A DNA stretch of 64,000 nt from Opisthocomus hoazin (lineage: Eukaryota; Chordata; Aves; Opisthocomiformes; Opisthocomidae), in assembly GCF_030867145.1 (NCBI RefSeq), contig NC_134422.1:4406001-4470000 (forward strand). Direction: 5' to 3'. Numbering within the stretch: position 1 is the stretch's first letter; the number at the start of each line of letters is the position of its first letter. A program made the position numbers and the translations under genes. Shown in pieces: positions 1 to 12,429 of this stretch. The notes under the pieces were generated by a model that saw only the letters and a list, made by a program, of their open reading frames with translations, searched no databases and had not been told where the DNA came from.

Positions 1-3000
1 CATAACACGATGAGTTACTTTGCTTACCAAGTCAAAACAGCCAGTACGATGCATTAAAACCTGGCAGAGTCCTTACGTTCCTGTCCCGTGATGTGCAGGC
101 TACATCTTCAGCGAGAGCCTGCTAACATCGAGTGGTCCGATGCTCAGTAGGAGCTCAGCAGAGCCACGGCTTTGCACAGAGCAAAACACCACAGAGCTCT
201 TCTCTTTCAACTGGAAGTATCTCAAATGCTCTCTTCGTTACTTTTGAATATTTTAAAAGGAGAGGTAAATATACATGGTTCAGGCATAGGAAAAACTCAA
301 GCCAATAGGCAGAAGTATGCTCAAAGCAGAGCAGATAAGCAAGTTGCAGTAGCTAATGTTTTAGTGTTTTAAACAAAACAAGAAATGCAACAAAAAAATA
401 AATGCAAAGATTTAACACACAGGACAGCTTGGTAGCAAACACAACGCATGATTGACTCAATCGGAAGCAGACTAGCACCAAGGAATACTGCGTCATGGGA
501 TTATTTTAAGGGGCGACCAATGCCCCTTCTTCCCCCACTCACAACTAGTGCAACTTGATGGAATATAACATAGACATAATTAGACTTGGCATGGACAAAT
601 AAAAAGGTACCCAAAGCACCTCATACAAATTAATTAAAAATGTAAAGTCTATCACTCATCATTCCTCTGTAGCTTATTTTCTCATTTTGTTTCCTTCTGG
701 TTTGGGAGTTTCAGAGAATGCTTGAGTTTAAAATTCTCCTCTTACACACATGACTGTACGTTACACTAGACCTATGTCAGGTTATTTCTGCTGAAATACC
801 TCAGCCTTCATGAAGTAACCTAATTCTGCTTCCAGGCCCTTTTGATTAGACAGTCCTTGTTGAGGGAACTCCAATTAGTGGAAAACTAGGGAGGATATAT
901 AAAAAGACATTGGTCACTGACAAAATTGAAATAGCAATGAAAAGTACCCCCCTGCAAATGCCTTGTAACATGGTTATAAACCTTTCATCCTATGGAAACC
1001 AGCCCTGCGAGTCAGGTCAAAGTTTGAGCAGGAGAGCCCAGCACTGGCTATAAATGAGTTTGAACTGGTGGTCAGGATCTGGCCTTTGAGCTGGACAGAC
1101 TTTATCATCCCTTCCCTTACCAAGGGGTCTTCTGAGCCTGTTTTTCATACCTGGTGCAGGGCTCAGGCAGCTGTTACAATCTGGCCGTGTGGGACAGCAG
1201 CCTCAGAAAAGTGGATATTGTCCTTTTCACACACTTATCTAATAATTTGCCTAGAAAAGCACCCATGTGGGAATCTTCCCTCACTGTGGTCTAACAATCA
1301 AGCCAAGGGTTAAAAAATTGATCCTTACCTAGGATCACAGCCTGACAGGTTTCATCAAGCATGTGGTTTTCAATTCCGTTCCAAAGCACTTCTCTAAAAA
1401 GTAAAAACACTACAACAAAAAAACACAAAACACCTCAGATCACTACTAACATATAAACTGTAATTAAGTAAAGCAAAATAGCAGACAAAATAATTTTTTC
1501 TATCGTTAACACAAAAGAAAATTAAACACCAAACTTAAAACTCATTTTGCCATTCGCTTTTGCAACAGCATAAGAGTTTATTATTTCACTATTTCATCTC
1601 ACCTTGTGTCATTAAAATATAGGACACAAGTAGTAAAACACAAAGTAAATATGCACATATCTTTACACCATGTAGTGTAGCTATAAATCTTACTCTTTGA
1701 TAACAGCTGTACTATAGCAATCATTTGGGTAGTGCAGCTGCCACAACAATACCAAATTTTATAGTTAAAAAGCAGTCAAAACTTTAATGGTACAGTGGAG
1801 GTAGATATATATTGTGCTATAAATAAACATTATCTAATGAAGAAGTGAAACGTGTTTATATTTCCTTGACATATCGTTCAATATCATATTTCTTTTCTCC
1901 TGCGAGCTGCTATAATAGCAGCCATTATAGTTCAGCATGTATAACAACAAAGTCTGTAGTCGTACTAATTACGTTGGACTTAAATGAGGGATGAGAGAAC
2001 TTCAGACAATGTAGCCTTGCAAACAAGGCCTTCATTTCATTAAAGCCGTATCTCAAAATGTTATCAGTTAACATGTGCTGGCAGAGGTTCTGAAGCGGTT
2101 GGGAATGCAGTGAGAAACGAGTGGGTTTTCCCCTTAGACGATGACTTTTGCTGTGTTTGTCTGACGTGGTGTAATCGATCTGGTGAGCAGGAGACCATGA
2201 GAACTGATGCACTAGTTCAGATGAGTAGTCGCTGCCACATTATTCAAAGTCATGAAAAACCTCTGAAAGGATACAAGAACTCACAGACCTAGCGGAGGGA
2301 GGCTCACTTCCCTCCCAAGGCAGTACAATCCTCTAACAGTCTCTGTGAATTGACTTTGGTTTCTGGGATTACTGGTGTGTTTACGTTGAGCCTGGGGCCA
2401 TGCTGACAGAGCATTAGTGACACTTCTGGAAATGTTCACCTGTCTACTGAATAGAGTGAATGAAGGCATGGAAGTGTGGAAGAGTTCTTCAACAAATGTG
2501 CTAGAAACATCTAATTTTGAAAAGATCGTAGAATATGACTCATCATGTTATGTACGGAAGGGCCACAAAACATTGTCTAACATCCAGGTGTGTGTGTCTG
2601 TGAGCATTTTCACTTGAGTCCAGAGCAAACTTCTGAAAGACACCTCCCAGATGCTTCTGCTCACAAATTCATGAGCCACCTCAAAGAGCTGTATGGAAAC
2701 TACACACTGGGTGCCCTTGGCATGGCACTAAAGTGCAGGTGCACACCAACAGCAGATCCAATACAATCCCACCACTAGCAGGGGGTCAGTCCATGGGGCC
2801 GCACTAGTCTCAGTCCGAGGCTATTGGCGTCCCTTACACAGAAACACGTATGAGGTCCTCAGCACCAGTTACTCTCCTCTTCAGATCCATCCCTACTGCT
2901 CGCTAACACAGATGTAGTCTCAGACTGCTAAACAAATGAACCAAGGCCAGAACTACAGCATATCACAAGAACAGAAAGACTAGTGGGAGAGGGAAAAGAA

Positions 3001-4263
3001 ATATCCCGGGTTCCTGCAACACTAAGGAATTTGGCAAGTAAAACTCACGAACTCCATTTTCTGAAAAATTCTGCTTGGGAAGCTGTGCTTCCCCTCTTCA
3101 CATCAGAAAAAGAATGCTAGAAGCATCCTTGCCAGAAGGGAGATTACCACCTTGCCCGGAGTTTGCCTCCTGTTCAGTGTGGGTTTCTCTGAAGGTGACA
3201 CATGGACACCCTGGTGGGAACCGCAGCGACCCAGGGGAGATGATCCGCTGGAGATCAAATTCCCAAACAGCTTACCGCAGTTAAACTTTGTGCATGCCCA
3301 CCATCAGAGATCCTCAGGGTGCTTTCATTTGCCATCAACAGCGCATTTATCTGCAAAACCCCATGAGATGCTATAAAATGAACCCAACAGCTGTTAGCAG
3401 AAGATGACAAATCCTAGATACCTTTTTGTCACGTTACAACCTAGACAATTTGCTCCATGTTTACAAACAAATTGCTACAGAAAAATATTAAGTCCTGGCA
3501 TTTAGAGAGGCTCTAGAAATTACTCACTCCCTTGGAATTCTGCATGACAAATTAAGACTATGCTTCAACTCCTAATAAATGTAGCTAGAGCAGAGTTTCA
3601 TAAACATTCTTGAGATTTCTTCTGTAACAGCTTTATTTTGGCTCCCCACTTCTCCTGCTTAGACAAATGGAAAGGTTGGCTGATATTGTCAAAATACAAC
3701 ACTTCTCATGAACCAGGAGTCATTTATTAATGTAATTTATTGAGCCTGCATTGTAAAACATAAAATCATATTTCTACAGGGGGGAAAAAAAACTCATTAC
3801 CCTAAGCTAAGATTATTTTCTTTTAAAGGACAAATTATTGCAATTGTGGATTCTATAAGTGAGATTACATGCTTACAGAACCGGCCTTTCAGAGGCCAAC
3901 AGGATAAGTTTTAATGAACCGTGCAATGTTGGGTAAGAAGAGGACAGATGTTTGCACAACCATCAGGTAGACCTTTGTTTCTATAAATACACCACAGTAG
4001 ATAATACCTAATACCTTTCTCATAGCTTAAAATAATCTTCCCACTAAAAATACAAACAAGCTTTTTCCCCGCTTGTGAATATGCTTAAAATCTAATTAAT
4101 ACATAGCCAGTTGGAAACCCACCAAACTGCTCACACAGGCTCGGACCTGTCATCCAGCGTCACCTCTTTTGTGACACAGTCTTAATCTCCTCCTTTGTCG
4201 TTCTATTGCAGTTTTTGCTCTAAAGGTTTCTGTACTAAAGAAGTGGGAAGGTGAAGCCATAGT
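1..4263. other. Gene-free AT-rich stretch
   Basis: No recognisable gene. The longest open frame is 95 codons (minus strand, 1925-2212) and matches no family I know. The sequence is AT-rich with short A and T runs. Two small inverted structures stand out: GATCCT/AGGATC arms around a 5-base spacer at 1320-1336, and a 17-base palindrome at 1906-1922. The part from about 3070 to 3330 is richer in G and C and has two overlapping short frames on the plus strand, but nothing else suggests coding. Confidence 0.6.
1906..1922. repeat. Perfect 17-base palindrome
   Basis: The arms GCTGCTAT and ATAGCAGC are exact inverted copies around a single central A. With 8-bp arms, about one such site per 64 kb is expected by chance (64000/65536), so it may mean nothing. 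It sits in an AT-rich stretch just left of a weak 95-codon minus-strand frame. Confidence 0.9.
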
Positions 4264-4320
4264 TCAATTCAATTTATTTTTATATTGCCTCTCATACAAA
4301 GTCTTTCAGAACGCTTTATA
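4264..4320. mobile_element. Ancient amniote repeat fragment (L3/CR1-like)
   Basis: The stretch reads as a worn copy of a widespread vertebrate repeat whose core runs 'tttatatagcgcctttcat', then 'tctcaaagcgctttacaaa'. Here I see TTTATTTTTATATTGCCTCT at 4273-4292, followed by a TCATAC and a CAGAACGCTTTATA block. Spacing and order agree with that consensus, but many positions have changed. The family name is from memory and uncertain. Other pieces of the same general family may be at 43323-43390 and 53672-53760. Confidence 0.4.
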
Positions 4321-7020
4321 GTGAGAGATAAAATAATCATATAACTCTCGCTAGAATTCAGCACGGTGACTTTCATATGCTCAGGGTAAGGCTATGTACC
4401 AGGAAAGGAACATTTAGAAAATTTAGAAATAGAGAATGTATGAATAAGTCTGCATTGGTTCCACGCTGTATAGTAACGAGAAGAGGGAAGCAGATGCCTG
4501 TTACTGTGAGTTCAAAGCCCTTCTTTTGGGCAGGGGGGTCCCTCCCAGCTCTGCAGGTACAGACAAGAGGCAAGTGCGTGGAGGAGGACGAGCACGGTGA
4601 GAGCAGCGGGGCTGCTGGAGCGGGCGAGGAAGGCATCACCCAAAGGAGCCTCTGCAACTGCATCAGGCACAGAAATGTGACTTTGGTTTTTTCCCCTCAT
4701 ATGTAAAGCACAATTTCCATACAGAAAATGAGAAAACTTCAGCCTGTCTTGAGAATGGCATGGAAAAACGCAGCAAGTCACTAACGTTCATGCTCTGACA
4801 AAACACAGGAACAGCCCTGTAACCAGGGAGGGAAAAGTTTCTGCAGAAGAAAAAGGCTTTAGTGGTCAGCAAAGAAAAAACCTTTATGGCAGCATCATTA
4901 TTGTATTTAGCTTGTTTATAAACACTCAGTGTCCAAAAGATCATCCTATATTAATTAATTATTTGTAAGGATAAACCTGGAACCAGGTGCACGCAGAGCA
5001 TTAGCAGTACAGTGCAAGCAGCAGCTGGTACGCAGGGGCAGAGGCAGGAGTCAGCTGGTGGACCTTGTTCACTCTGCTAAACCCGTTCTCATCAAGTCTA
5101 GAGAACAAGCACAGAAAAACTGTCTTCTCAGGCTACTAAAGCAACTCTACCTCTATCCAAACAAAACCTGGATGTCAGAACCCTCACCCAGTTCATTCCA
5201 GTATGACCTCAAGCAGCACGGGAGAAAGATGCTCCCAAAACCACCTTGATCATTAAAAAAGGGTGTTACAAATTCTGTGATATAGTCTTAAATTGTCGTT
5301 CTAAAAGTTTACTACATCTCTGAGGCCCACCGTTTCAGAAGCCCATACATAATGAAGCCCTGTAAAAGAGCATTTAAGAAAATATTTGGGCAACAGCTAA
5401 TATTTCTTCCTACCTATCTTCATGCCAATGCCACTTGAGCGAAGTCACATCTTTATAATTCACAGTAAGAAAACACAATGTATACTAACTCATTTTCTGA
5501 CCTTTTAATATTTCTGTCATTGATTGTCAGAAGTGAGGACTGCTCTGTATCTTAAGGTGATGGATTATTTAATTAACTATTGACCTTTTCTGTATCACGT
5601 GTTGACGATGAATGTGCTCCTATGTAAGCTGCCTCCTCTGGATGCTGTTCAGTTCTCCATTGCACATTGATTTGTCTCACATCTTGGTTTCAGGCCTAAC
5701 ATTTCTATTAAGTCCATCTAAAAACAAGTCAAAGTCTTGTATTTTGTGAGGAATACTTTTATGATCTACTGCTTTGAGTTTTCTTTTGAACGTCAGCTGA
5801 ATTTAAAGTAGAATTTCTATGAATATTAACAGAATTAAGTCTTTTACAGAAAAAAATAATTTCTACTGCTTACCTATTAGTTAGGTTTCTGGCATGGTTT
5901 CAGGACTTCTTCTGCACCAGGAGGCAAAGAAGCCGACACGGACAAGAAAATTGTTCATCATCTGTGCACACGGGTCAAGAGATGTCCTAGACTAAAAATT
6001 GTAAGAATCATTTGATATTACGTTTTGCCTTTGGGCCCAGCAAAGACTCCAGCCAGGAATATGACATTTATACTGTGCACCTTTAAAAAGCAACCATTTC
6101 ACTACTTTCCCACATGCTAGGCAGTACGAAGGCTTGTTTACACACAAGCAAACTGACTTAAGACTTTTTCTACCCAAAAATAAAGAGAAAGGATCCAGAT
6201 CTTCATCCCGAAGTCCCAGGATCCCAGTGCTGCAGTCTCAGCAATTACATATTCAGCTACAATCTTCTTGTAAGTGAACAAGGTATTTTTCTCCACGAGC
6301 ATGTTGTTGGAACCAAACGCTGAACAAGTGATCCATGCCTCCAGGTTGTCAAAGAGATTTACATGTGACTACACAGCAGTTTGGGTATTCCGCTGTGATT
6401 TCTCGCCAGGGCCGAGCGAGCTGATTAATCTAACATATTCCTGGTAGAAACTGTCCAGCAATTCTCCAGGAAAAAAGTTTGTAGCCTTGCACACCTTCAC
6501 AATAAATACTCTCTGCTAATTCCATAAGTTCACTTAGAGAGCACTTTTTTGCCAAACCCAGTACCAGGCAGAAGTTTTGGGGACCTTTTTGTGTTCTAAA
6601 TGGTCATTAGTATTTTTGTATTCCATTTCCTGAATTATTTTGGTAACTATATAACCGTACAGTCACTTCATAGGAATGAAGTCCATAAAGTATCCCTGCA
6701 CCAGCAGAGAATAACAATTAACGAATTTCCAGAAGGGCTGTTTACAACAAATCATCATGTTCCCCTCTTTTTTTATTACTTTTTTTTTTTTCCTGAAATT
6801 GGCAGCAGCACGTGCAGCAGTAAATATTCCTACTGCTGATGGACTTGGTAAATGGTTTTAATCAGAAGCTTTCCTTTTACATCAATCAGCTTTCCCAGTA
6901 ACCTAAGAAAGACCCCTACATATGCCATCGATATACCCAGATAGCAGAGTTATAAGTCTGATTTTTTGTGATGTAAATGCAATATTATGATAGATATCTA
7001 TTAGCAGGGAGAGGGGAGCA
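4321..7020. other. Gene-free stretch with a small CpG-rich patch
   Basis: No recognisable gene. Open frames reach 109 codons (4377-4706, plus), with antisense frames over the same place, which argues against any one being real. From about 4570 to 4630 there are roughly six CpG dinucleotides in 60 bases, dense for this AT-rich window. A homeodomain and E-box cluster lies at 5560-5606. A 12-base T run ends at 6791. The rest shows nothing I can identify. Confidence 0.55.
5560..5606. promoter_or_regulatory. Cluster of possible transcription factor sites
   Basis: Within 50 bases there are a GGATTA (OTX/PITX type), TTTAATTAAC (homeodomain, HNF1-like half), TGACCTTT (nuclear receptor half-site) and CACGTG (palindromic E-box). 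Each motif is short and expected by chance; only the crowding is notable. No nearby gene helps to interpret it, and function is not shown. Confidence 0.2.
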
Positions 7021-7029
7021 GCAGACAGA

Positions 7030-7400
7030 CTCCAGCCCCTTTGACAGCGGCTGCTCTTTCTTTGTCAGTGTCAATCCGTGCCGGAATCACGGGGAATGAG
7101 CGAATGTGACAGGAGAGGACTGGACCAATTATGGATGAAGGGATACTATCTGCTCCCACTGGTTGATGTGATTTATTCCACGGTCCTTCTGCATTTATAG
7201 AACAGCAGATTGTAGCTGCTTATGAAGTGACAAATAGTGCTCAATGACATTGACTGACTTGTCTGATCAATTTAGCTTGTCTGAAAAGTAGCCGTGAATT
7301 GCTGTCCTTGTTGAATGGCAGTACGAACAGTCCCGGTTCAACTTTCCCCTCATATGAAATCTCAAATGCCACTGGAAAACTGATAAAGATGACTCCCCTT
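7030..7400. promoter_or_regulatory. Candidate conserved noncoding regulatory element
   Basis: This segment has no open frame of note but is dense in binding-site-like words. They include TGACAG at 7042-7047 and 7107-7112, its inverse TGTCA at 7063-7067 (MEIS/TGIF/PBX type), CCAAT at 7125-7129 followed by ATTATGG, and a CCGTG/CACGG inverted repeat at 7076-7092 with a 7-base spacer. It keeps several CpGs although the neighbourhood is CpG-poor. The texture resembles the conserved noncoding elements around vertebrate developmental genes. That is a judgement of style, not a shown alignment. Confidence 0.3.
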
Positions 7401-8389
7401 TAAACAAATAACACTACAGTCCTGTACGAGGAATGAAAAATAGTAACCTTTCCTACAGCTTTGCTTTGAAATGCACCTCACTTAAGGAAGGTTTTGTCTT
7501 TGAGACATTTTTATTCTCTTATAAGTTCTTCAATATTTGATATATTTTGGTGGAGAAGCAATGTATCTGACAGAGGGGAAACAAGTGGAGATTTCTTGCA
7601 GGAACCAACCAAGCAACTTTCAGTGTATTGTAGTAAAATTGCCAGCCGCCCTGATTTTATCGAGCCTTGAGTCATTAGATTATTTTTTTTTAGTTTGGAG
7701 CTCCTGGATTCTAGTAATGATGTAATTCAGCTTTCATATTAAAATCAAGATGAAAAATATAAAAAGGAAATTCCTGGCCTCGTGGTCAGACACCAACTTG
7801 AAAATGTGACTTTAGTGAAGACCGTAGGATCAAAACCCAAAAGATATTGGAAACCAGCTTACAAATGCTGAGGGGTTTTGGTATTTTGGGGATTCTGAGA
7901 AGTAATCTTAGGACTAAAGGAGCCCGACAGGGCTTTTTAAACACTTGGGGTTGACAGCTCGGGAACTTCTTAGAAGTCTGGCTCATTTTGATAGAGCCGT
8001 TTTGTTAATAACCTAATATTGAAAACTGTCAAACTTTCAGCAGCTGGTAGCCCTTCTAGCAGAAGGAGCTGTTAAATGCGAAGAGGTGGCAGAGCCAAGC
8101 TATTGGGTGCCGTTTAGTTCTCACTGCTTTTAGTGAGCCTCAGCACAACCCTGCTAAGAATGCTGGAATGACACGATAAGGTGTTACTCAGCATGAATAA
8201 GGACTGAACGGTACAGCCTTTAAAGAAACACTGAATTAAAAACCATTGAGAACCTGGTAACAAATTGCATTTTATCTAGCATTAGATCAGTATTTTTGTA
8301 AAGTAGTAATGTCATGCCACACCTTATAAATAACACACAATATTTCTTATATGAAGCAGGCACAGGAGTTGCCTGCAAATGATAATTCC

Positions 8390-8560
8390 ATGTATAAATA
8401 TATACAGACTTGTGAGATGGTCTACGCATGCATATCAATATATATGGGCGTACATACGTATAAATCAATGTCTGCATGTGGGGGTGCATGTGTGCCGTTC
8501 ATTATATATTACAATATTAAACAGTTATCCATGCACAAGTATATTTATGTATATATTCAA
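8390..8560. repeat. Low-complexity TA/TG/CA-rich stretch
   Basis: Short, imperfect alternating purine-pyrimidine runs (TATATA, ATATATGGGCG, TACATACGTATA, GCATGTG) follow one another. It looks like a decayed microsatellite. It is enough to produce the overlapping short open frames seen on both strands here. Confidence 0.6.
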
Positions 8561-9123
8561 TTTATTAGAGCTAGGCAGTCCTTTACAGACTTAATAAAGA
8601 GCACCAGCATTATAAGCCAAGAACCATTTTTCCCTTTCCCTGTATTATTCAAATTTATTAAACAATATTTCACATTTGTTTGACACAATGTCAAACTCGG
8701 GACTCCTAAAGAACTGCTGCAGCTTTGGAACTGTTATGCTTTCTTGGACTTTAATCATTTTTGGCAAGGCTCCATTTCCTGTCAGAAAGTGAAACAGCTT
8801 AGGAATGTCATTTTCACGAAAGAAAACAGAGAGAATCCGAGAGGAAGTTCTCCTCCACTCCAGAGCCCCTAAGATACTCAAACACACTCGCAGGAGGGCT
8901 GGAATACATCAAACATTAGCAGAGGGAAAAGGACACGCTTTTCCCACATTAAAATACATGGATAAAGTTGAACTTTTGCTAAAAATAGTTCCCATGACTA
9001 ATCCTATTAAGTTTTTAAAAAATTGGGCCGTATCTCCCTTGAAGTCAAATTGTTTTTTAACTTCAGAATGACATTAGAAAAAGACTCTAAAGCGCCTTTG
9101 CTAAAGTCAAAGTCACTAGAAGA

Positions 9124-9144
9124 TTTTTTTTTTCTTTTTTTTTT
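9124..9144. repeat. Poly-T double tract
   Basis: Ten T, one C, ten T. It could be the remains of a retroposon tail on the minus strand, but no recognisable element body lies beside it. Confidence 0.8.
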
Positions 9145-10010
9145 AAGTGAGATATGAAAAATGAGGACAGGAGCATGGATCACTCTTCTAAAAGGGCAAT
9201 TTACCTATTGAAGAGGTGGGGAGTATCAGTCTCTCCCGGATCATCGTTTGTGATTTTACTTTTTAAAAGAGGGGCTCCTTAAGGAAGGAGCAGGTTAAAG
9301 GCAGCATACTAAAACTAACCTTCAGCTCTGTGCCTACAGAACCTGAGCACATCCATGGGGGGAGAGATGTATAAAGCCCTACAATGCTTTTAGGCAAGAA
9401 TCACCTATTATTCCTCATTCAGAAGGCTACTTGTGTCAAAAGCACCTTGACTACTTCTTGTAGTAAGGAAACAAGCAATGGCCAGATGGATCTTGAGACC
9501 ACAACCTGCACCCCAGCAGGAAGAACACTCCACTAGCAAAGTTAACAGTTCCCGCTGGATCTTGACCACACTGGTAGTAAAGATAACTAAGCAATTCTGA
9601 AAACCACCAGATCCACATACATTTTATGAATCCTATTCGAGGCTCATCTGTGTGGTTTTCTATCAGACTGAATACTTCAGTTTTATTCCAAGGCTTACAC
9701 TATCCTTGTCTGTTTGTGCTACTACAACTAGACAGAAATCCCAGGCGCTGGCAATATTATGGTTGTTTCAGATCTGGCTGCAAAGGAAGAGAGACTCCAT
9801 TTCTAAAGCAAAAGCCATTTCCAGCAGGACACAGAAAAAATGTGTTTAACTCCTTGAAGGAATTTGATCTAAATCCAAACAACACTCATACATGACAAAG
9901 AAAGGAAAGGAGGTTTATCTGTTGCACTTGCCCCAGAAATAGGTTAAAAACCAAGAGAAGGGATTTTAGGAGCCTTGCAAACATCTTTATCCTGTTTGCT
10001 TTGGTTGCAG

Positions 10011-10415
10011 TGTGTGTTTCAATCTATGTTACAAACCCCAGGGAGGCAGACGCTACCTTGTGGGACCGGTGTGCAAGCCAGTGGGTCAGTGAGCCAGAGC
10101 TGGAAGGACATCCCAGCACTGTGGTCCACAGGATCCAAAGACAAGAGTCCCAGAAGAGAGCATCCAGCTGGCAAAATCTTAGTAAGGTGTGACAAGTCTT
10201 CAAGGAAAAGACAAAATCCTAAAGGGAAACAACATGACACACATATGCTGCAAGAGATACGTGTGCTTCTAGCTGAGGTACAAGAAACTGCAGGATTTGG
10301 CATTAAAGAAACCCTGCTCCAGCTGAAGCAGTGGAGGAGGTGGTTCGAAAAGGGAAAGTAAAATGAAAAGAATTTAATGAACTCATTTAGCAATAAATCT
10401 GCACTTTCTACAGTT
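10011..10415 (+). other. Terminal-exon-like segment (unrecognised)
   Basis: A good splice acceptor (CTGTTTGCTTTGGTTGCAG ending at 10010) is followed by an open frame of 117 codons to a TAA at 10359-10361. An AATAAA lies at 10392-10397, with GT/T-rich DNA just after it. This is the order expected of a last exon. The peptide is basic and ends in a K/W/R-rich stretch (QWRRWFEKGK); I recognise no domain. Against it: a second plus-strand frame and a minus-strand frame are also open here, no upstream exon is evident, and acceptors and AATAAA are common by chance. An internal donor-like GTAAGG at 10182 would instead give a 171-nt internal exon. It may belong to a long noncoding RNA or to nothing. 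Confidence 0.22.
10392..10397 (+). terminator. Possible polyadenylation signal AATAAA
   Basis: Canonical hexamer 31 bases after the stop of the 117-codon frame, followed by a T/GT-rich stretch (about 10410-10430) that could act as the downstream element. AATAAA occurs many times in AT-rich DNA; only the context makes this one worth noting. Confidence 0.2.
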
Positions 10416-12429
10416 TGCTTGTGGATTTTTCTACGAATAGATGAGCATGGAGCACAAGGGGATAAAGAATGGAAGGGTCACAGGAGTTGTCTACTTCCAT
10501 AAACCTTCACGGCTCCTGGTTTAAAAGCATCCTCCACCTACCTTCTGCTCAGCACTGAACAAGGAGAGAATGCAGGCAGCGTAAGCATGCGTTGAGGTTT
10601 GTTCAGATAGAGGCACACACGCTTGCTCTTAGGGAAGGGAAAGAGCAGAGCAGGCTACGGTAGGAAAACGAACTCCCTCACATGTGCTTTTTCTCACCAT
10701 CTCTCAAGCAGCGCGGGTCAGGTACGAACGGGTGGTCCCAGCATGTTACACACACACCAGGGGACTGTAAAAACTCTCAGCGTCGGCCTGCATCTGCTTG
10801 CACTGAAGTCATCCCCCCACCCACACGTCAACGGCAGTGGAGTCAGGTCAATACAGACACCCTTGTGAACACGTCGCTCAAAGCATCGCTCCTTCCCACC
10901 CCTTCGAAACCCCTCTGACAGTGCTGTTTTCCTTTCTGTCCCTAGCCGAGCTTTCGTGGTGCTCTCCGATGCTCCTGCAAGGAATAACTCATTCCCCCAG
11001 CCCAAACCTGTGCAATAGGTACCTTCAGTCTTCCCACCACGCTGTTGCCAGTCGTCCCGACAGCATCTTCTGCCTCAGACCAGCTTCACTGCTGAATCTT
11101 TAATTCAAAACTGGGACATGGCATTTGTTTGTTGTTAAAAGTATAACTTTGTGTTTGCACTCATAATAATGTCTTGTAACGAGTTAGTCACCAAGGAACA
11201 TTTCCAGTCATTTATTTTTTCCAGCACAGACTACAGGTTTCCATGGCTATATTCCACAGGAAGAAAAAAAAAAAAAAAAAAATTCCAATTTCATGTGTAG
11301 ATGAAATACTTCAAAATCTCAAACACTCAAACCATCACTAACACATGCAGTAATATAAACTGGAATGAATTTTCAAGATGTGGTAGGCTAAAACCCAGCT
11401 TTTGGAGCAGCAGGGTTGAAGTGCACTTTGACACCAACCCTCCCCATCCTCCTCTCCCCACACCCACTAACTCTTCCTTACCTCATCTTCTTCTCGTGCT
11501 TGGCCCTGCCTGACAGCAGCTGGCAATCACCAGTTGACACCAGAGCCCATGAATTCATCCAAGCTGCAGCTCAGCCTGCACTTCCGACCCATGCGCTCTG
11601 GCCACCATCATGTCAGTTTATATTGTAAACCCACGAAGTCAGCTCATTAAAAGTCCCTCCAAAAAATCTCTCCATTCCTCAGCACGCACTCTTCATTCAA
11701 ATCCGTCTTCAACTTCGTGGTGCCACGTATACTTCCCTGCCCATTAAGGCAAGTGTTGACCTTCCGTTTATCTTGGCGCCATCCATATCCCTCACCTTCA
11801 AGAACTGCTCTGCAAAGCCCCTGCTCGCGCACCGCAACAATACACTGAGTGTTCCTTTCTTCAACAGAGTCTATGAAACGCTGTTTTATAAACAATTTTT
11901 AAAAGTTCTTTTTGTATTATGGAAGGAGCCTTCTTTTGTACTGAGGGGAAGGAATTTGGAGAAAGAGATCTAAATCTGGAGCTATATTCTTCTTTTTCTG
12001 CACAGTTAAATACAAGCAAGGAACTTTGTGAACTTCGCAAGTTTAACAATAATAAAAGGACAGAAAAAAAACAGAAAAAATCCACCACAAATCATACCTT
12101 TAATAAGATGTTAAGTGATGATCGCCATGACCACCCTTCTTGATATGCTGTGTCACATCAGTCTCAGCCTTTTCGCATTCCCCTTGCCATAGGTGCTACT
12201 GAAAGTGTAGTTCACACGCTACCCTTCACTCTCCTCCCTCTGGCCCAGCCTCGTACCTCCTCGAGGGTGTTACATCCAGCCATCCTTTTATCTTCCCTTC
12301 TTATCAGCTAGCTGAGGCCCTCATAGATGGTCAGAACTTCCTGTATCCTTCCCCTTCCTCTCTCCCCCCCCCAATTTTCATTTTTACCTAGATCTTTGCA
12401 AGCCCAACACGATCTAATGGGCAGGAGAA
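10416..12429. other. Gene-free stretch with mixed GC content
   Basis: From about 10640 to 11060 the DNA is richer in G and C and both strands carry overlapping frames of 78-95 codons, none recognisable. About 11430-11640 is C-rich. A 19-base A run stands at 11264-11282. From 11930 to 12090 the plus strand is purine-rich. No gene or repeat could be named. Confidence 0.5.
11264..11282. repeat. Poly-A tract (19 A)
   Basis: Uninterrupted run of 19 A. The 60 bases before it carry no AATAAA and no recognisable retroposon body, so it is recorded only as a homopolymer. Confidence 0.9.

Larger units (their letters stand above)
7401..10010. other. Gene-free stretch with low-complexity DNA
   Basis: No recognisable gene. 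Frames up to 110 codons at 8351-8683 arise in low-complexity TA/TG-rich DNA (about 8390-8560). Two adjacent T runs of 10 bases each, split by one C, lie at 9124-9144. The DNA between is ordinary AT-rich sequence in which I can identify nothing. Confidence 0.55.

Noticed and set aside
10019..10393. 124-codon minus-strand frame with a phenylalanine-rich start
   Set aside because: Antisense to other open frames; the FFSFYF-like string comes from AT-rich DNA and does not form a convincing signal peptide with a mature protein behind it.
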